This document shows positions 24,881-32,856 of a stretch of DNA of 64,000 bases, piece by piece. The notes under the pieces are model-generated. The model was not told the origin of the DNA and ran no database searches. It was given only the letters and a program-made list of their open reading frames with translations. Each line of letters starts with the position of its first letter. Within the stretch, counting starts at the first letter, position 1. Source of the stretch: Nocardia pneumoniae NBRC 100136. Lineage in GTDB: Bacteria; Actinomycetota; Actinomycetes; Mycobacteriales; Mycobacteriaceae. The DNA is taken from NCBI RefSeq assembly GCF_000308755.1, contig NZ_BAGF01000084.1, forward strand, positions 124,001 to 188,000. The letters run 5' to 3'. The position numbers and the translations under genes are program-made.

Positions 24881-26944
24881 TCAGGCGCCGATTCGGCCGC
24901 CGTCCTTCTTCCACACCGCCACGACCGAGGGGCGCGGCTGGGCCGTACCGCCGTCGGGCCAGTGCGAGAGGGGGTTCTCCGGGGTCGCGTCGTCGGCTTC
25001 GCCCGGGTGCTGGACGCAGACGATGACCCGCGATTCGGTGACCACCGGACCGCACGTCTCCGCGCCGCGCGGAACGGTGAGGAACTGCTTGGTCTGACCG
25101 CGGTTCGGACCGTCGAGCACCACGGAGAACAAGCCGTCGTTCGACTTCAGGGCGTTGCCGTCGGTGGCGATCCACAGGTTGCCGTACGGGTCGAAGGCCA
25201 GGTTGTCCGGGCAGGAGATCGGGCTGACCTTGGACTTGTCGTAACCGGCGAAGTAGGTGTCCGCGGCCGCGGGATCACCGCAGACCAGCAGGAGCGACCA
25301 GGTGAACGTGGTGCCGGTGTGGTTGTCGTCGATCTCCAGCACTTGGCCGTTCTTGTTGAGTTTGCGCGGGTTCGCCTCGTCGGGGCCCTGCTTGCCTTCC
25401 GCGCCGCGATTGTCGTTGTTGGTCAGCGCGACGTACACCTTGCCGGTGTACGGGTTGGCCTCGAAGTCCTCCGGGCGGTCCATCTTGGTGGCGCCGACCT
25501 TGTCGGCGGCCAGCCGGGTGAAGACCGCGACCTCTTCGGCGCTCATGCCGTCGACCAGCGACTTGCCCTTGCCGTCCGCGCCGGTTTCGAGCAGCGGAAT
25601 CCACTGGCCGGTGCCGGTGAACCCCCGGTCCGACGGCGTGGCGCCGGTACCGTCGATCTTGTCCGGGTGGTCGCCGGTGAGCTTCGCGACGTAGAGCGTG
25701 CCCGCGTCCAGGATGGTCAGGTTGTGCCGCATGCTGGACGCGCCGGTGCCCGGCTGGATCTGGCGCGAGGACACGAATTTGTACATGTACTCGAACTTTT
25801 CGTCGTCGCCGGTGTAGGCGACGACCTCGCCGTTCTTCGTGACGTAGATGTTGGCGGCCTCGTGCTTGATCCGCCCCATCGCGGTGTGCTTGATCGGCGT
25901 CGAGTTCGGATCCCACGGGTCGACCTCGACCACGTACCCGAACCGGTTGGCCTCGTTGGGTTCCTGCGCGAGGTCGAAGCGCTTGTCTGCGCGCTCCCAC
26001 TGGTTGGCGGTCTTGCCCGCGGTGAGGCCGTAGCGCTTCAGCCTGACGGTGGCGGCGGCGTCGGTCACCTTGTCGCCGTTGGCGAAGTAGCCGTTGAAGT
26101 TCTCCTCGCCGGAAAGCACTGTGCCCCAAGGCGTCAGGCCACCGGAACAGTTGGCGAAAGTGCCGAGCACTTTGGTGCCGGTCGGGTCGGCCGAGGTCTT
26201 CACGAGATCGCTGCCCGCCGCGGGGCCGGTCAGCGTGAACTCGGTGGTCGCGGTGATCCTGCGGTTGTACTTGCCGAAGACCGGAGCCAGCTTGCCCGAA
26301 CCGGATTCGCCCTTGACCTCGACCACGCTCAGGCCGTGCGCGGCCATGGTGACGGCGATCTGCTCGTCGGTCGGAGCGTCTTTGTTGTAGCCGCGGAACA
26401 TGTGCGGGCCGGTGGTGTACTCGTGGTTGACCACCAGCAGGTAGCCGTTGGCCTGGCCCTCGATCGGCAGCAGGGCGGCGAAGTCGTTGTTGTAGCCGAA
26501 CTGCTGGGCCTGCGCGGCGGCGGTCTGCTTGTCGAAGTCGAAGGCGGGCGCGTCCGGGAACAGCGGGTCGCCCCAGCGGATCACGACGGACTGCTCGTAG
26601 CCGTCCGGGATCACCACGGCGTCTTCTTTGTTCGGCGCGACGGCGGTGAAGTCGGTGCCGGTTCCGGGCGGGCCCGCGGGCTTGGTGGATCCCGCGGGGG
26701 CCGGTTCGTCGTTGCCGCAGGCCGCGAGCGCGCTGGCCGCGCCGACCGCGAGGACGGCGGCAGCGCCACCCTTGATCATGCCGCGCCGGTTCAGGGAGCT
26801 GACGATGTCACCGAAGTAGGCACCGGCGGAGGTGTTGGGCGCCTCGTGGAAGCACGCGTTGGCGCACTTGTACTCACACGTCACGGCGGCGCGCGACGAC
26901 TGGCCGTCGTGCTTCACGAAAAGGGCGAGTGGTTGAAGACTCAC
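24881..26944 (-). CDS. PhoX-family alkaline phosphatase (DUF839), Tat lipoprotein
   Basis: 687 residues. A twin-arginine motif (LNRRGMIKGG, residues 51-60), a hydrophobic stretch and a lipobox ending at C76 (SALAAC) mark a Tat-exported lipoprotein. About 50 residues precede this signal, with a Cys cluster CEYKCANAC, as in other actinobacterial PhoX proteins. The beta-propeller body has VVNHEYT, GTVLSGEENFNGYF, RPEDFEANP and SCPDNLAFDPYGNLWIATDG, the Fe/Ca phosphatase motifs. It releases phosphate from organophosphates outside the cell. GTG 26944 is supported by AGGAG five bases upstream. Confidence 0.88.
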   Translation of the reverse strand: MSLQPLALFVKHDGQSSRAAVTCEYKCANACFHEAPNTSAGAYFGDIVSSLNRRGMIKGGAAAVLAVGAASALAACGNDEPAPAGSTKPAGPPGTGTDFTAVAPNKEDAVVIPDGYEQSVVIRWGDPLFPDAPAFDFDKQTAAAQAQQFGYNNDFAALLPIEGQANGYLLVVNHEYTTGPHMFRGYNKDAPTDEQIAVTMAAHGLSVVEVKGESGSGKLAPVFGKYNRRITATTEFTLTGPAAGSDLVKTSADPTGTKVLGTFANCSGGLTPWGTVLSGEENFNGYFANGDKVTDAAATVRLKRYGLTAGKTANQWERADKRFDLAQEPNEANRFGYVVEVDPWDPNSTPIKHTAMGRIKHEAANIYVTKNGEVVAYTGDDEKFEYMYKFVSSRQIQPGTGASSMRHNLTILDAGTLYVAKLTGDHPDKIDGTGATPSDRGFTGTGQWIPLLETGADGKGKSLVDGMSAEEVAVFTRLAADKVGATKMDRPEDFEANPYTGKVYVALTNNDNRGAEGKQGPDEANPRKLNKNGQVLEIDDNHTGTTFTWSLLLVCGDPAAADTYFAGYDKSKVSPISCPDNLAFDPYGNLWIATDGNALKSNDGLFSVVLDGPNRGQTKQFLTVPRGAETCGPVVTESRVIVCVQHPGEADDATPENPLSHWPDGGTAQPRPSVVAVWKKDGGRIGA

Positions 26945-27065
26945 GGTGACTCCTGGGTTGGGCCGACGGGCGCACGGTAGACCATCCGCACCATCCGGAA
27001 TAGACGACAAAGTGAACAGCCGCCCAATTAGGTAACCCTCAAATTGCCCGGTTACCGCGCAAAGC

Positions 27066-27107
27066 GAATGCCGCGTCGATTCGATATCTCGAATCGACGC
27101 GGCATTC
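27066..27107. terminator. perfect 19-bp hairpin
   Basis: Arms GAATGCCGCGTCGATTCGA and its exact complement with a 4-base loop, 72 bp after the stop of the minus-strand membrane gene. A smaller dyad GGTAACC-N12-GGTTACC follows at 27031-27056, nearer the PhoX start. Only a short T-run follows the minus-strand arm. Confidence 0.65.
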
Positions 27108-27178
27108 CCACTGGCGGTTAGGCGGATGTCTCGCCTTCACTCGCCCCCGCGCTGACGGAGTTCGTCGGACCGCCCACA

Positions 27179-27979
27179 CTAGGCGTTCACCGGAAGGGCG
27201 ATGACGACCTCGCTCTCGTTGTCGGGCAGATAGTGCGCCTGCACGACGCGCCCCATCTGCACCTGCCCCACACTGCCGGGGGCGAGGAACTTCGTCACCC
27301 GGGTGGCGAAGGTGGATCCGTCCGGCCGGGTGACCACCAGACCGAGTTCCACCTCGGAGTGACCCTCACGGATCGCGCCGGTGACCGACAGCGATTGCAC
27401 CACCGCCTGGGTGGCGATGCCGCGCTCGGCGATGTCGAGCTTGTGCCGGGTGGTGATGCCCTTGCGGATCAGCGACTCGTTGATCACGTGCTGCGCGGCG
27501 GACGCGTCGCCGGACAGGTCGACCTCGACCTTGTCGGTCCGGTCGGGCAGGTAGCGCACCGGAAGCACCACGCCGGGGCGCAGCAGGGCCAGCTCGGTGA
27601 GCGGCACGATCAGCTTCGCCGACGAGTAGAAGGTCTTGCCGTCCGCGCCCTCCACGCTCAACTCGATGCGGACCTGCGGCTGGTCGTTGACGGTCAGCCC
27701 GGTCTCCCGCACCGAGCGGACCGTGCCGAGCCCCGTGAGCCCGGCGCGGAACTCGGCGCTGTTGCGGCCGGTGAACGCCGCGGCGATGCCTTCGCCCGTG
27801 AAGGAGAAGACCAGCGGCACCAGCGTGAACGCGAGAATCGGCAGCGCCATCTCGAAGCCGAGCCAGCCCATCCCGGAGGGCTCGTATTCGCTGGTGGGGA
27901 CGTAGGTTACCGCGTGATAGACGTAGTAGCCGATCGCCGCGGCGCCGAGAGCGAGGGCGAGAACACGGATCTTTTTCAT
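27179..27979 (-). CDS. hypothetical membrane-anchored protein with duplicated domain
   Basis: 266 residues. Two membrane segments near the N-terminus (RVLALALGAAAIGYYVYHAV and MALPILAFTLVPLVFSF), then two similar beta-rich domains. The first has GTVRSVRETGLTVNDQPQVRIELSVEGADGKTF...VVLPVRYLPDRTDKVEV; the second has ATQAVVQSLSVTGAIREGHSEVELGLVVTRPDGSTF...VVQAHYLPDNESEVVI. The repeated 'YLPD...V.V' ending is typical of DUF3592-like or NfeD-like soluble domains on membrane anchors. Function unknown. ATG 27979. Upstream is the LpqH-like gene on the same strand, separated by a terminator-like hairpin. Confidence 0.72.
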   Translation of the reverse strand: MKKIRVLALALGAAAIGYYVYHAVTYVPTSEYEPSGMGWLGFEMALPILAFTLVPLVFSFTGEGIAAAFTGRNSAEFRAGLTGLGTVRSVRETGLTVNDQPQVRIELSVEGADGKTFYSSAKLIVPLTELALLRPGVVLPVRYLPDRTDKVEVDLSGDASAAQHVINESLIRKGITTRHKLDIAERGIATQAVVQSLSVTGAIREGHSEVELGLVVTRPDGSTFATRVTKFLAPGSVGQVQMGRVVQAHYLPDNESEVVIALPVNA

Positions 27980-28020
27980 GACATTCCTTCGGTGATGAGA
28001 AGTTTCGGGATTCGCCGCCA

Positions 28021-28054
28021 CCCGTCATCCCGGTGTGAAGACCGGGATGACGGG
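28021..28054. terminator. hairpin downstream of lpqH-like gene
   Basis: Perfect 14-bp stem CCCGTCATCCCGGT with a 6-base loop, 26 bp after the stop of the minus-strand lpqH-like gene. Confidence 0.7.
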
Positions 28055-28079
28055 TCGCGGATCGGGGGGCATGCGGCGA

Positions 28080-28604
28080 TCAGGCGCCGACGATGGACGA
28101 GCAAGCGAAGGTGATGTCGAACTTCGACGTCTTCGGACCCGCCAGCGGGTTGGTCAGGTCGGGGGCGCCGACGCCCTCGCCGGTGACCTTGTAGGTGTTG
28201 CCGTCTTTCACCAGCGTGGCCGAGCCGCCGGGCATGCCGTTGCCGAAGCCGACCGCGTAGGGCAGGCCGTTGTCGCCGCCCTTGCTGCCCGCGATCGCGA
28301 CCGCCTGCACGGTGTCGGCGCCGGTGATGGTCGCGCTCACCGAGAGGTTGCCGTAGGCGGCGTTGTCGGTGTCGGTCAGCGCGAGCGCCAGCGTGCCGCC
28401 CTGCTTGGCGCAGGTGGTGGTGAACTTGGCCTCGAGCGCCTTGCCGTCGACCGACGCGATCGACTTGCCCGCCGGGGCCGCCGGGCCCGGCTTGGCCGAG
28501 GAAGGCGCGGGCGAGCTGCTCGCGTTGTCGCTGCAACCGGTGACCAGCAGCGCGACGGCGGCGGACGCGGCGAGAGCGGCGGAGGCGAAACGGATGGTGT
28601 TCAT
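28080..28604 (-). CDS. LpqH-type (19 kDa antigen family) lipoprotein
   Basis: 174 residues. Lipoprotein signal with lipobox LLVTGC (C24), then a Ser/Pro/Ala linker and a beta-sandwich domain. Cysteines C65 and C168 fit the conserved disulfide (FTTTCAKQGG and DITFACSS). LpqH proteins are abundant cell-envelope lipoproteins and TLR2 ligands in mycobacteria; molecular function is unclear. ATG 28604 has AAGGA seven bases upstream. Divergent from the CHAT module. Confidence 0.87.
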   Translation of the reverse strand: MNTIRFASAALAASAAVALLVTGCSDNASSSPAPSSAKPGPAAPAGKSIASVDGKALEAKFTTTCAKQGGTLALALTDTDNAAYGNLSVSATITGADTVQAVAIAGSKGGDNGLPYAVGFGNGMPGGSATLVKDGNTYKVTGEGVGAPDLTNPLAGPKTSKFDITFACSSIVGA

Positions 28605-28760
28605 GGTCTGTCCTTGTGGTTCGTGGGCGCGGCGCCCTGGTCTTCGTTTCGTTCGGCCCGCGGTGCGAAGCCGATGAGAGAAAGTTAGAAACGATTCGCG
28701 CCCTACCGATCCCAGGTTTTCCGGTGATGCGGTCGGTGGAATATCCATTAACCTGGTGCA

Positions 28761-30149
28761 ATGCGACGACCGCGCGCCATGGTGCTCGATGAGGTGTGGC
28801 GCAGGCTCGACGGCGTCGAGGCGCTCAGCGGCCCCCATGGCGGTCCGCTGCGCCGCACTGTGAAGCTCGTGCTGGACCCGCTGGTGATCCGGCCCGTGCA
28901 GCATCCGCTGTGCGCCGGGCCGATCCTGACGGCCGACGGCGCGGTGCTGCTCGAGGCGCGCATCCAGGCCGCGGCCGACGTGCTGCGCGCGACGGCGGCT
29001 TGGTTCACGGTGCTCAAGCAGGTGCGGCGGACGCTGCGGATCACCGAGGGGCATCCGCAGGATCTGTACTTTCAGCGCTGCTTCGAACTGGCGACCACGT
29101 CCGGTGCGCCGGATCCGGCGCGGGGGCCCGCCATCGCCGAGGCCGTGCTGCGCGAGATCCACGAGTACACCGCGGGGCGCACCACCCAAGCGCTGAAGGA
29201 GTACCTGAACGACCACACCACGGGCCAGGAGCTGACCGAGCTGCTCGATCTGGCCTGGCGTCGCCGCCCGCTGACCAGCCCGTCCGGCGGTGAGCACGCC
29301 GCCGAGGTGGACGCCCTGCTGGAAGCCTGCGCCGCCGCACGACTCGGTCAGGACGCGCCCGCTGCGCAGCCCGCACTGGATCGGCTGATCGGCGGCCACG
29401 CCGGTACCCACACGGGAATTCAGCTGTGGCGCAAAGAGTCCGACCCGTCGGCGCGGGAACTCGGACTCACCGCGCATCCGGTGCCGCGGCGCCCGGAGGT
29501 CGGCGCCTCCGCCTCGAAATCGACCCTGGGTCTGCCGTTCGATCGCAGCGTCTACGAGCGCGTCTTCACCGTGCTGCAGGCCTCCAGCGACCGCGCCGAG
29601 CTGCCGCCGATTCCGGAACTGGTCGACGCCGAGATCGCCAGGAGTTGTGCGCCGTGGGCACTGTTGGACGAGTCGTTGCGCGTCGCGGCGACGGCGGGTA
29701 CGAGGCTGGCGCGCGGGCTGGCGCCGATTGATCAGCGGCACCGGCGAGCTGCGGGTCACTCGCGTCTGCGTGTGGCCGAGACCGGTTCGGAGACCGCGCG
29801 TTCCGCGGCGCACCAGGTCGTCAACGGCCGCTGGCAACGGGAGGCGTATGTGCTGCAAGCCCGTCGGCTGGTGGTAAACGCCGGTTCCGCCGAGCCGCCC
29901 TCCGGCCCGCTGGCCGCCATCGCCGCCGAGCTCACTACGCCGTGGCGGCCCTACCTGCGGCGGCTGTGGGTTCGCCTGCACGGCAGGGACGTCCGGGAGT
30001 ACGCGATATCCGACCCCGACGAGCTGTGGGATCTGCTCGACGGCGTGGCGCGTTCGGTCATCCTCGACCATCGCACGCGGGTCAAGCGGGCGCTCAGTGT
30101 GCGGGCGGGCGCGGACGAGCCGGACGCGGCGGAATCGAAGGCGAGCTGA
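28761..30149 (+). CDS. unrecognised protein, gene A of CHAT module
   Basis: 462 residues, soluble, mostly helical by composition with many Arg, Ala and Leu. It begins MRRPRAMVLDEVWRRLDGVEALSG. Features seen: PVQHPLCAGPILTADGAVLLEARIQAAADVLRATAAWF near residues 45-82, GHPQDLYFQRCFE, TTGQELTELLDLAWRRRPL, and a C-terminal PWRPYLRRLWVRLHGRDVREYAISDPDELWDLL. No known domain is evident. Its TGA overlaps the ATG of the first MIRU-like repeat. ATG 28779 is an alternative start; neither has a strong ribosome site. By position it belongs with the TPR and CHAT genes. Confidence 0.7.
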   Translation: MRRPRAMVLDEVWRRLDGVEALSGPHGGPLRRTVKLVLDPLVIRPVQHPLCAGPILTADGAVLLEARIQAAADVLRATAAWFTVLKQVRRTLRITEGHPQDLYFQRCFELATTSGAPDPARGPAIAEAVLREIHEYTAGRTTQALKEYLNDHTTGQELTELLDLAWRRRPLTSPSGGEHAAEVDALLEACAAARLGQDAPAAQPALDRLIGGHAGTHTGIQLWRKESDPSARELGLTAHPVPRRPEVGASASKSTLGLPFDRSVYERVFTVLQASSDRAELPPIPELVDAEIARSCAPWALLDESLRVAATAGTRLARGLAPIDQRHRRAAGHSRLRVAETGSETARSAAHQVVNGRWQREAYVLQARRLVVNAGSAEPPSGPLAAIAAELTTPWRPYLRRLWVRLHGRDVREYAISDPDELWDLLDGVARSVILDHRTRVKRALSVRAGADEPDAAESKAS

Positions 30150-30312
30150 TGAGCGAGCGTAGCGAGCGAACAATCAACACAGCCACGTTCGTGGTCATGG
30201 CGGAGCCGAGCGCCAGCGAGGCGGAGTCATGAGCGAGCGTAGCGAGCGAACAATCAACACAGCCACGTTCGTGGTCATGGCGGAGCCGAGCGCCAGCGAG
30301 GCGGAGTCATGA
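30149..30312 (+). repeat. exact tandem MIRU-like repeat, two copies of 80 bp
   Basis: Two identical units (30149-30232 and 30229-30312, overlapping by four bases). Each is an ORF of 27 codons from ATG to TGA (MSERSERTINTA...SEAES), starting within the stop of the previous ORF and ending within the start of the next. The chain is gene A TGATG, copy 1 ATGA, copy 2 ATGA, gene B. The design is that of mycobacterial interspersed repetitive units. Confidence 0.9.
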
Positions 30313-31328
30313 GCACGACCGTACGGATCCGGCATCGAGACGGCCTGTGGATCGTCGCCCCGGACGACGCGCCCACCGTCGTGGACGACACGGCCGGAAT
30401 CGACGTGCTGGTGCTCGAAGTGGCGGGTGGGCATCTGACCTGGAGCCTGCTCGCCGGGCACGCGACCCCGGCCGCGGTGATCGATGACCGCTCGCTCGCC
30501 CAGGAATGGGTCTGGGCCGTTTACGGCCAGGAAGTATCTCTCGCCCTCGACGAATTGGACGCGGACACAAGGGAATACACCGTAGAACCCGCATTGCCCG
30601 ACCTCGCGGCACGCATCTGGCGGCTCGCCTACGCCCGCTGGGCCGCGCGCTGGTGGCCCGCCTCCACCCTCGACGGCATCGCCCCCCTGGACGAGCACCT
30701 GCTGGAGGACGAGATCGCGGCATTGAGCGAGGAATGCGAGCTGATCGTCGACGGAGCGGACGTACTCGAGCAGACACCCGGCCGCGCCGAGACCCTGGGC
30801 CGCGCGGAGGACTACGCGCTGGCCGCCGGGCCGGTCGCGACAGTGGCACCCGGCGCCCTGATCTTGGCCAGGGGCACCGCGGGATGGGACTGGCGGCGCT
30901 GCCCACCAGGACTGCTCGATGCCTCGGAGCGCGCCGTGTCGTGGGAAGTGGTGCGCGCCGCGGGCGCGACGATCGTGCGGGTCAGCGCGGTCGCCGCACC
31001 GTTGTCGGCCGTGGATGTCCCGGCGCACCTGCATCCCCGTGCCCGCGTCCAAGCCGCCGACGCGGTCGACGTGCCCCTGATTCGCGACGGTGAACTCTGG
31101 CATGCGGAGACAGCCGCACCGGCCGGATCGGAGTCGGGTGTGGCCGTGCAGATCTACGTGCCCGGTGTCGGCGCGGACGAGCCGGAAGCGGATGCCGTCG
31201 ACCGTCGCGCCCGGATCCGTGCGCTGGTCATGGCGCGGCTACGCCGCACGGCCGATGCGCCGGACAATCCCGTGGAAAGCCCGTTGCTCGCTGAAATCGC
31301 TGCTGCTGCCTCCGATTCGGACTTCTGA
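30309..31328 (+). CDS. unrecognised protein, gene B of CHAT module
   Basis: 339 residues, acidic and soluble. The first 90 residues look beta-rich (TVRIRHRDGLWIVAPDDAPTVVDDTAGIDVLVLEV), followed by a W-rich helical stretch (ARIWRLAYARWAARWWPAS, about 103-121) and LLEDEIAALSEECELIVDGAD. The C-terminal third repeats short strands (VSWEVVRAAGATIVRVSAVAAPL, GVAVQIYVPG) and ends in helices. No domain recognised. The ATG overlaps the stop of the second repeat copy; gene C starts 1 bp after its stop. I infer that it acts with the CHAT protease. Confidence 0.72.
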   Translation: MSTTVRIRHRDGLWIVAPDDAPTVVDDTAGIDVLVLEVAGGHLTWSLLAGHATPAAVIDDRSLAQEWVWAVYGQEVSLALDELDADTREYTVEPALPDLAARIWRLAYARWAARWWPASTLDGIAPLDEHLLEDEIAALSEECELIVDGADVLEQTPGRAETLGRAEDYALAAGPVATVAPGALILARGTAGWDWRRCPPGLLDASERAVSWEVVRAAGATIVRVSAVAAPLSAVDVPAHLHPRARVQAADAVDVPLIRDGELWHAETAAPAGSESGVAVQIYVPGVGADEPEADAVDRRARIRALVMARLRRTADAPDNPVESPLLAEIAAAASDSDF

Positions 31329-31329
31329 T

Positions 31330-32856
31330 ATGACCGATGAGACTCCGGACGACGGTCGCGAACTGCTCGCCACGGGCGCCGCGGCCTATGCGCGCGGCGA
31401 CACGGCGGAGGCCAAGCGCCTCTTCGAGGACGCCGCGGACAAGACCACCGGCGACATCCGGCTAGGCGCGATCATCAACGCGGCCAGCATGGCCGACGAA
31501 CTCGGCGATCACACCGCCTCGCTCGCTCTCTATCGTGCGGCGCTGGCCGAAATGCCCGAGCACGCACCGCGTTTGCGCCCGAACGCACTGGTCAACATGT
31601 CGCAGGCGTTGCAGCATCTCGGTGCGCTCGACGAGGCGCAGGAGGCACTGGAGCAGGCGCGGGCGTTGCTCGCCGACAACACCGACACCGACCTGGGCGT
31701 GCTCCGCGTGGCCTGCCTGCTGTCGTTGACCGCGGTCGCACTGCACCGCAAGAACTGGGCCTACGCCGCCGAACTGGCCACCGAGTCGCTGGAGGCGGCA
31801 CGGCGTTTCGCACCGCAACTGGCCGGCCACCCGCTGATGAATCTCGCCGCGACCTACTTCGAGACCGGACGCCGCGATCTGGCCATCGATTTCGCGCGGC
31901 AGGCGCTGGAGGCGTTCGCGTCGGTGGACGACCGCAACGCGGTCGCCGAGACCGAACAGAACCTCGCGACCATGCTGATCCGCGTCGAGCGATACGACGA
32001 GGCGGAGGCTCCCCTGCGGTCGAGTCAGGAATATTTCGAGCGCGCCGGTCTCGGTTATCGCGCCGGAATCGGGCTCAAGACGTTGGGGTTCCTCGCCGAG
32101 GGCCGCGGCGATCTCGCGAGCGCGCAGGAATGCTACGGCCGGAGCTTGGCCTACTTCATCGAGTCCTGCGCCGTGCTGGACGCGGCCGACCTGCGCATGC
32201 GGCTGTCCACGGTGGCCTTCAAGACCGGGCGCCCGGCCGAGTGCGAGGAGCTGTTCGCCGCGGCATTCGCGACCTACGCCGAGCGCGGCCTCGGACTGCA
32301 CTGCGCCCAGCTCGATTTCTGGCACGCGACGCTGTTGAACGACGCGATCGCCGCGTCCGAGGCGCCGACCGCGGAAATGCTCGCGCAGGCGGTCGGCCTG
32401 GCCGTTCCCGCGGCCCTGGCGATCGATGCGGTGCGCTACACCCTGCCCAACGGAACCCAGCGCGAGCAGTGGAACCGTCAGATCGCCGACCCCGCCATGC
32501 GGCTGGCATTCCGGTTCGCCTACCTGTCCGGCAACGGGCCACTGCTCGCCGATCTCATCGAAACCCAATGCGCTGGAACCAGCTTGGCGATCGACCGCTC
32601 CGAACGCGACCGGCCCGCGCGGTTGCCCCTCACGTTGTTCGAGGCTCCGCCGGAGTTCGACGACCATCCCGGCAGCGCCGCGCTGCAACTCGGCGCCGCC
32701 CTCGCCGAGGTCGCGGCCGGTGCGGGTCTACCGGTCGCGCCACCGCCGCGCCTGGCGCTGGCCGCGGAAGGCCGGATCGCGCTGGCGCCGTTCATCACCG
32801 CCGCCGAACAGCGCTACGGCCGGGTGATCCGCGACGATCGGGTATTGACGATATGA
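31330..32856 (+). CDS. tetratricopeptide-repeat protein, gene C of CHAT module
   Basis: 508 residues. Residues about 10-330 are successive TPR hairpins, such as LLATGAAAYARGDTAEAKRLFEDAA, LVNMSQALQHLGALDEAQEALEQA, HPLMNLAATYFETGRRDLAIDFARQALEA, TLGFLAEGRGDLASAQECYGRSLAYF. The last 150 residues lack TPR pattern and look like a separate domain (PNGTQREQWNRQIADPAMRLAFRFAYLSGNG). In other CHAT systems TPR segments sense or hold the protease, often in one chain; here they are separate chains. Its stop overlaps the CHAT start (ATGA). Confidence 0.83.
   Translation: MTDETPDDGRELLATGAAAYARGDTAEAKRLFEDAADKTTGDIRLGAIINAASMADELGDHTASLALYRAALAEMPEHAPRLRPNALVNMSQALQHLGALDEAQEALEQARALLADNTDTDLGVLRVACLLSLTAVALHRKNWAYAAELATESLEAARRFAPQLAGHPLMNLAATYFETGRRDLAIDFARQALEAFASVDDRNAVAETEQNLATMLIRVERYDEAEAPLRSSQEYFERAGLGYRAGIGLKTLGFLAEGRGDLASAQECYGRSLAYFIESCAVLDAADLRMRLSTVAFKTGRPAECEELFAAAFATYAERGLGLHCAQLDFWHATLLNDAIAASEAPTAEMLAQAVGLAVPAALAIDAVRYTLPNGTQREQWNRQIADPAMRLAFRFAYLSGNGPLLADLIETQCAGTSLAIDRSERDRPARLPLTLFEAPPEFDDHPGSAALQLGAALAEVAAGAGLPVAPPPRLALAAEGRIALAPFITAAEQRYGRVIRDDRVLTI

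Noticed and set aside
24563..26980. 805-codon open frame antisense to the PhoX gene
   Set aside because: No motif, and the PhoX reading has a signal, lipobox and family motifs.
28080..30173. 697-codon minus-strand frame running through gene A into lpqH
   Set aside because: Only its last 174 residues (LpqH) look real; the rest is antisense to gene A, whose coupling to the repeats supports the plus strand.
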